DNA of 64,000 bases from JACKJP01 sp050249695 (GTDB taxonomy: Bacteria; Pseudomonadota; Alphaproteobacteria; Rhizobiales; Tepidamorphaceae): the NCBI GenBank assembly GCA_050249695.1, contig JBFWQA010000004.1, forward strand, positions 186,001-250,000, written 5' to 3'. A program made the translations under genes and the position numbers. Positions 60,291 through 64,000 of this stretch are shown here, one piece after another. Below the pieces are notes generated by a model. That model saw only the letters and a list, made by a program, of their open reading frames with translations, did no database searches and was not told where the DNA came from. The number at the start of each line of letters is the position of its first letter. The stretch's first letter is position 1.

Positions 60291-62231
60291 ATGAAAGCCG
60301 CTCCGGAGCGTTTTTTGACCCGACCCGACACACCGACACTTGACCTCATTGATATCCCGGCGGATTTGCGTTCTCTGCCCGTTGAGAAGTTGCGCGCCGT
60401 GGCGGACGAGTTGCGCGCGGAGATGATCGACGCCGTGTCCCAGACCGGTGGCCATCTCGGCGCCGGGCTTGGCGTCGTCGAACTGACTGTCGCGCTGCAC
60501 TATGTGTTCAATACGCCCGACGACAGGCTGATCTGGGATGTCGGGCATCAGGCCTATCCGCACAAGATCCTCACCGGCCGGCGCGACCGCATCCGCACGC
60601 TGCGACAGGGTGGCGGGCTTTCCGGTTTCACCAAGCGCGCCGAGAGCGAGTACGATCCCTTCGGCGCGGCCCATTCCTCCACCTCCATCTCCTCCGCGCT
60701 CGGCATGGCCGTGGCGCGCGACCTCGACGGGCGCGACAACAATGTGATCGCGGTCATCGGCGACGGCGCGATGTCGGCCGGCATGGCCTATGAGGCGATG
60801 AACAATGCCGGCGCCAGCCATTCACGGCTGATCGTGATCCTCAACGACAACGACATGTCGATCGCCCCGCCGGTGGGCGCGATGTCGGCCTATCTTGCAA
60901 GGCTGGGCTCGGGCAAGACCTACATGTCGCTGCGCGAATTCGGCAAGCAGCTGACCGCCCATCTGCCCAAGAAGGTCGACCGGGCGATTACCCGCGCGGT
61001 GGAGCACGCGCGGGGTTATGTGACCGGCGGCACGCTTTTCGAGGAACTCGGCTTCTACTATGTCGGTCCGATCGACGGCCACAATCTCGATCACCTGCTG
61101 CCCGTGCTGCGCAATGTGCGCGATGCGAGGGAAGGGCCGATCCTCGTTCACGTCGTGACGCAGAAGGGCAAGGGTTACGATCCCGCCGAGAGCTCGAGCG
61201 ACAAGTATCACGGCGTTTCGAAATTCAACGTGCTGACCGGGGAGCAGGCGAAGTCGAAGCCGAATGCGCCGAGCTATACGAGCGTCTTCGCCAAGTCGCT
61301 CATCGCCGAGGCGGCGCGCGACGAGAAGATCGTGGCGGTGACCGCCGCCATGCCTTCGGGTACCGGCCTTGACAAGTTCGAGGGACTCTTTCCGGAACGA
61401 TGCTTCGATGTCGGCATTGCCGAACAGCACGCCGTGACCTTCGCGGCGGGCTTGGCGACGGAGGGCTACAAGCCCTTCACCGCGATCTACTCCACGTTCC
61501 TGCAGCGGGCCTACGACCAGATCGTCCATGACGTGGCAATCCAGTCGCTCCCGGTCCGCTTTGCGATCGATCGCGCGGGCTTCGTGGGTGCCGATGGCGC
61601 GACCCATGCCGGCTCCTTCGATGTTGCCTATCTTTCCTGCCTGCCCGGCATGACGGTGATGGCCGCCGCCGACGAACTGGAACTGATGCACATGGTCGCG
61701 ACCGCCGCTGCGCATGACAGCGGGCCGATCGCCTTCCGCTATCCGCGTGGCGAGGGGATCGGCATGGACTTGCCCGAGCGGGGCTCGCCGCTGGAGGTCG
61801 GCAAGGGCCGGATCGTTCGCGAGGGTACCAGCATCGCGCTTCTGTCGTTCGGTACGCGGCTTGCCGAAGCCCTGGCGGCCGCCGACGAACTGCAGACGCT
61901 TGGCCTGTCGACGACGGTTGCCGACGCCCGCTTCGCCAAGCCGCTCGACACCGGTCTCATCAGACGCCTCGCGCGCGAGCATGAGGTCCTCGTCACCGTG
62001 GAGGAAGGCTCGGCCGGCGGATTCGGATCGCATGTCATGCAATTCCTCGCCGGCGAAGGGCTTCTCGATCACGGCTTGAAGGTGCGCACCCTGACGATGC
62101 CCGATATTTTCGTCGATCAGGACAAGCCGGAGGCGATGTATGCGGCGGCCGGACTTGACCGGACCGGCATTGTGACCGCCGTTTTCGCAGCCCTTGGCCG
62201 TGAGGCGGCGGTCGCGCCGCGCCGCGCCTGA
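60291..62231 (+). CDS. dxs: 1-deoxy-D-xylulose-5-phosphate synthase
   Basis: DXS condenses pyruvate and glyceraldehyde 3-phosphate with thiamine diphosphate, the first step of the MEP pathway. The 646-residue protein has TGGHLGAGLGVVELTVALHYVF, IWDVGHQAYPHKILTGRRD, the ThDP motif AVIGDGAMSAGMAYEAMNNAG...LNDND, GFYYVGPIDGHNLDHLLPVL, FPERCFDVGIAEQHAVTFAAGLA with the catalytic glutamate, STFLQRAYDQIVHDVAIQ and FAIDRAGFVGADGATHAG. ATG 60291 is chosen; the frame is open to 60144 but overlaps the preceding gene. It is followed ten bases later by tlyA. Confidence 0.98.
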   Translation: MKAAPERFLTRPDTPTLDLIDIPADLRSLPVEKLRAVADELRAEMIDAVSQTGGHLGAGLGVVELTVALHYVFNTPDDRLIWDVGHQAYPHKILTGRRDRIRTLRQGGGLSGFTKRAESEYDPFGAAHSSTSISSALGMAVARDLDGRDNNVIAVIGDGAMSAGMAYEAMNNAGASHSRLIVILNDNDMSIAPPVGAMSAYLARLGSGKTYMSLREFGKQLTAHLPKKVDRAITRAVEHARGYVTGGTLFEELGFYYVGPIDGHNLDHLLPVLRNVRDAREGPILVHVVTQKGKGYDPAESSSDKYHGVSKFNVLTGEQAKSKPNAPSYTSVFAKSLIAEAARDEKIVAVTAAMPSGTGLDKFEGLFPERCFDVGIAEQHAVTFAAGLATEGYKPFTAIYSTFLQRAYDQIVHDVAIQSLPVRFAIDRAGFVGADGATHAGSFDVAYLSCLPGMTVMAAADELELMHMVATAAAHDSGPIAFRYPRGEGIGMDLPERGSPLEVGKGRIVREGTSIALLSFGTRLAEALAAADELQTLGLSTTVADARFAKPLDTGLIRRLAREHEVLVTVEEGSAGGFGSHVMQFLAGEGLLDHGLKVRTLTMPDIFVDQDKPEAMYAAAGLDRTGIVTAVFAALGREAAVAPRRA

Positions 62232-62240
62232 CGTTCTTGC

Positions 62241-62966
62241 ATGCGTCTCGATGAGGAGCTGGTGCGCCGTGGCCTTTGCGCAAGCCGGGCACGGGCGCGC
62301 GACTCCGTGCTGCGCGGCGCGGTGAAGGTCGACGGCGTCGTGATCACCAAGCCTGCGAGGCCGGTCGGCCCGGGACAGGTTATCGGCATCGACGATCCGG
62401 CCGCCGCCTACGTCTCCCGCTCCGCCCTGAAACTCGCCGCCGCGCTCGATGCTTTCGGCTTCGACCCTGGCGGTAGGGTCTGTCTCGATGTTGGCGCGTC
62501 CACCGGCGGGTTCACGCAGGTGCTTTTGAGGCGTGGCGCGGCCGTAGTTTATGCGGTGGATGTCGGCCGCGATCAGCTTTCGCCGGTCATCGCGGGCGAC
62601 AGCCGCGTCGTCATGATGGAGGGCGTGAACGCGCGCGACCTCGATGCTTCGCAGATCCCCGACAGGCCCGGTGCCATCGTCATCGATGTCAGCTTCATCT
62701 CGCAGCGTCTCGTACTTCCCGCCGTGCTTGCGCTCGCCGCGCCCGGCAGCTTTCTGGTGTCGCTCGTCAAGCCGCAGTTCGAGGTCGGGCGCGAGCATGT
62801 CGGCAAGGGCGGGATCGTTCGCGACAAAGAGGCCGCCGCTGCCGCGCTCCTCGCGGTGGAGGATACGATCAGGTCATTGGGCTTCCGGCCGTGCGGACGC
62901 ATCGACTCGCCGATTGAAGGCGGCGACGGCAATCGCGAATTCCTGATTGGCGCCGTCAATGGCTGA
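62241..62966 (+). CDS. tlyA: TlyA family rRNA methyltransferase/hemolysin-like protein
   Basis: A 241-residue protein with an N-terminal S4 RNA-binding domain (RLDEELVRRGLCASRARARDSVLRGAVKVDG) and a FtsJ-type methyltransferase domain: YVSRSALKLAAALDAFG, CLDVGASTGGFTQVLLRRGAAVVYAVDVG, IVIDVSFISQRLVLPAV and LVKPQFEVGREHVGKGGIVRD. TlyA proteins 2'-O-methylate rRNA. It follows dxs by nine bases and overlaps the next gene by eight, the usual alphaproteobacterial dxs-tlyA arrangement. Confidence 0.95.
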   Translation: MRLDEELVRRGLCASRARARDSVLRGAVKVDGVVITKPARPVGPGQVIGIDDPAAAYVSRSALKLAAALDAFGFDPGGRVCLDVGASTGGFTQVLLRRGAAVVYAVDVGRDQLSPVIAGDSRVVMMEGVNARDLDASQIPDRPGAIVIDVSFISQRLVLPAVLALAAPGSFLVSLVKPQFEVGREHVGKGGIVRDKEAAAAALLAVEDTIRSLGFRPCGRIDSPIEGGDGNREFLIGAVNG

Positions 62967-64000
62967 AGAGGCGAAGATAGACCGGCTCGGCCATCGCGGC
63001 GACGGAATCGCGGCGGGCGCCGCCGGCGACATCTACGTACCCGGTGCCTTGCCCGGCGAGCGCGTGCTGCTTCAGGGCGAGGGCGCGCGGCGCCGCTTGG
63101 TCGGGATCGTATCGGCGTCGCCGGACCGGACCTTGCCGATCTGCCGGCACTATGATCGTTGCGGCGGCTGCGCGGTGCAGCATCTGGCGCCGGGCGCCGC
63201 CGCCGAATGGAAGCACCGGATGGTCGCCGATGCGCTGGCGAGCCGTGGCATAGTGGCGGAGACCGGCGAAACGTGGACGGCACCCGACGCGTCGCGCCGG
63301 CGCGCGGTCTTTTCGCTTGCGCGCTTTGGCGGAAAGTCCGTGCTCGGATTCCACGAAGCGCGCTCGAACCGTATTCTGGACGTCGCGGAATGCCCCGTGC
63401 TCGTCCCTCAGATCGCGACGCGCCTTGCCGCGCTGAAACGCCTGGGAGAGCCTTTCGCGCCCCGCAGCGGGGCGGCCGCGATGCATGTCCTGGCGGTGCG
63501 CAATGGTCTGGATGTCGCAATCTCGCCGGCCGGAACGGAGCGCCTGCCGCCGGACGTCACCGGACGCATGCAGACGGCGGGCGTCGTGCGTCTGTCGCTC
63601 GATGGTGCGCTGGCGCTGCAGCTGGAACCGCCGGTTCTCGACATGGCGGGTATCGCCGTCGTGCCGCCGCCGGCTGCCTTCGTGCAGGCGTCCGCGGAAG
63701 CGGAGGCGGAAATGGCGCGTCTCGCCGGCGAGTGGCTCCGCGATTGCGCAATGGTCGCGGACCTCTTTTCCGGAATGGGCGCGCTCTCGCTGTCGCTCGC
63801 CCGCAATATGCAGGTCACCGCTTTTGATCTGGATGCCGCCGCCATGGGGGCGCTTGAGGCGGCGCTGCGCGGTGCGACGGGGCTGAAGCCTGTCCGGGTG
63901 ATGCGCCGCGACCTGTTCCGCGTACCGCTCCAGGCGAACGAACTCAGCGCCTTCGACGGCGCGATCTTCGATCCGCCGAGGGCGGGCGCCGCCGCGCAGG
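62959..64000 (+). CDS. 23S rRNA (uracil) methyltransferase, RlmD/RumA-like, partial
   Basis: The frame opens with ATG 62959 (MAEEAKIDRLGHRGDGIA) inside the end of tlyA and runs off the right edge, giving 347 residues. The early GDIYVPGALPGERVLL fits a TRAM-like RNA-binding domain. CRHYDRCGGCAVQHL supplies three iron-sulfur cysteines, and a fourth follows in VAECPVLVP. MVADLFSGMGALSLSLARN is the SAM loop and GAIFDPPRAGAAAQ the DPPRxG motif seen in RumA, RlmC/D and TrmA proteins. The catalytic cysteine lies beyond the window. Target (U1939 of 23S rRNA or similar) is inferred from the family. Confidence 0.9.
   Translation, partial: MAEEAKIDRLGHRGDGIAAGAAGDIYVPGALPGERVLLQGEGARRRLVGIVSASPDRTLPICRHYDRCGGCAVQHLAPGAAAEWKHRMVADALASRGIVAETGETWTAPDASRRRAVFSLARFGGKSVLGFHEARSNRILDVAECPVLVPQIATRLAALKRLGEPFAPRSGAAAMHVLAVRNGLDVAISPAGTERLPPDVTGRMQTAGVVRLSLDGALALQLEPPVLDMAGIAVVPPPAAFVQASAEAEAEMARLAGEWLRDCAMVADLFSGMGALSLSLARNMQVTAFDLDAAAMGALEAALRGATGLKPVRVMRRDLFRVPLQANELSAFDGAIFDPPRAGAAAQ

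Overview
The window is about 64 kb of high-GC DNA (by eye in the mid-60s percent) packed with chromosomal housekeeping genes. Several features point to an alphaproteobacterium, most likely of the order Hyphomicrobiales (Rhizobiales): a split F0 ATP synthase operon (I-a-c-b'-b) with both b and b' subunits, a CcrM-type GANTC methyltransferase, the mutY/DUF721/dsbA-like/smc neighbourhood, an xseB-dxs-tlyA-rRNA methyltransferase block, a TIGR02301-type small protein and an ETF-ubiquinone oxidoreductase. I see no rRNA, tRNA, insertion sequence, phage or CRISPR array. Assignment below order is not possible from the sequence alone.

Layout. 1-4 kb: end of a peroxiredoxin, rnhA-ispH (minus), a lipoprotein with gcvT and gcvH (plus), then a terminator. 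4-6.7 kb: F0 ATP synthase genes (minus) with a clear promoter. 6.8-15.8 kb: smc, a DsbA-like protein, DciA-like DUF721 protein, mutY, ccrM, rnhB and a radical SAM protein. 16-18.6 kb: two paired glycosyltransferase-like genes, moaB and a uracil-DNA glycosylase. 18.8-26.4 kb: ETF-QO, a TPR protein, ispE, a polyprenyl diphosphate synthase, a DUF2007 protein, a tRNA methyltransferase-like protein, an S49 peptidase and a small membrane protein. 26.5-33 kb: glyQ and glyS, separated by lemA and two DUF2207 genes, the first of which is a truncated chimera. 33-38.8 kb: ppdK, meaB, a SleB-type hydrolase and a metallophosphoesterase. 38.8-48 kb: nadABC with a palindromic operator, an MFS/thioesterase/MarR module with shared operator-like palindromes, and an operon of ygfZ, HD hydrolase, tyrosine phosphatase and a NrtR/NadQ-like regulator. 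48-55 kb: a dihydroorotase-like protein, small secreted proteins, a NUDIX hydrolase, YedK, an FAD-linked oxidase and a Sua5/TsaC protein. 55-64 kb: acyl-CoA dehydrogenase, a deacetylase-fold protein, pirin, xseB, a membrane hydrolase, dxs, tlyA and an rRNA methyltransferase cut by the window edge.

Themes. Four isoprenoid genes (ispH, ispE, dxs, polyprenyl synthase) lie in one 62 kb stretch. Genome maintenance is well represented (rnhA, rnhB, smc, dciA-like, mutY, UDG, ccrM, xseB, yedK). De novo NAD synthesis (nadABC) sits near its probable regulator. Flavin-linked acyl-CoA oxidation is represented by an acyl-CoA dehydrogenase and the ETF-QO that would take its electrons to quinone.

Most unusual items: the lemA/DUF2207 remnant, which looks like a collapsed tandem duplication; the MarR module with GTGnATATnCAC palindromes in front of the regulator, the thioesterase and probably the transporter; the nad operator together with a Nudix-like regulator encoded in a phosphatase operon; and a membrane-inserted alpha/beta-hydrolase-like protein next to dxs. 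None amounts to a clearly new defence or mobile system; the window is mainly core chromosome.
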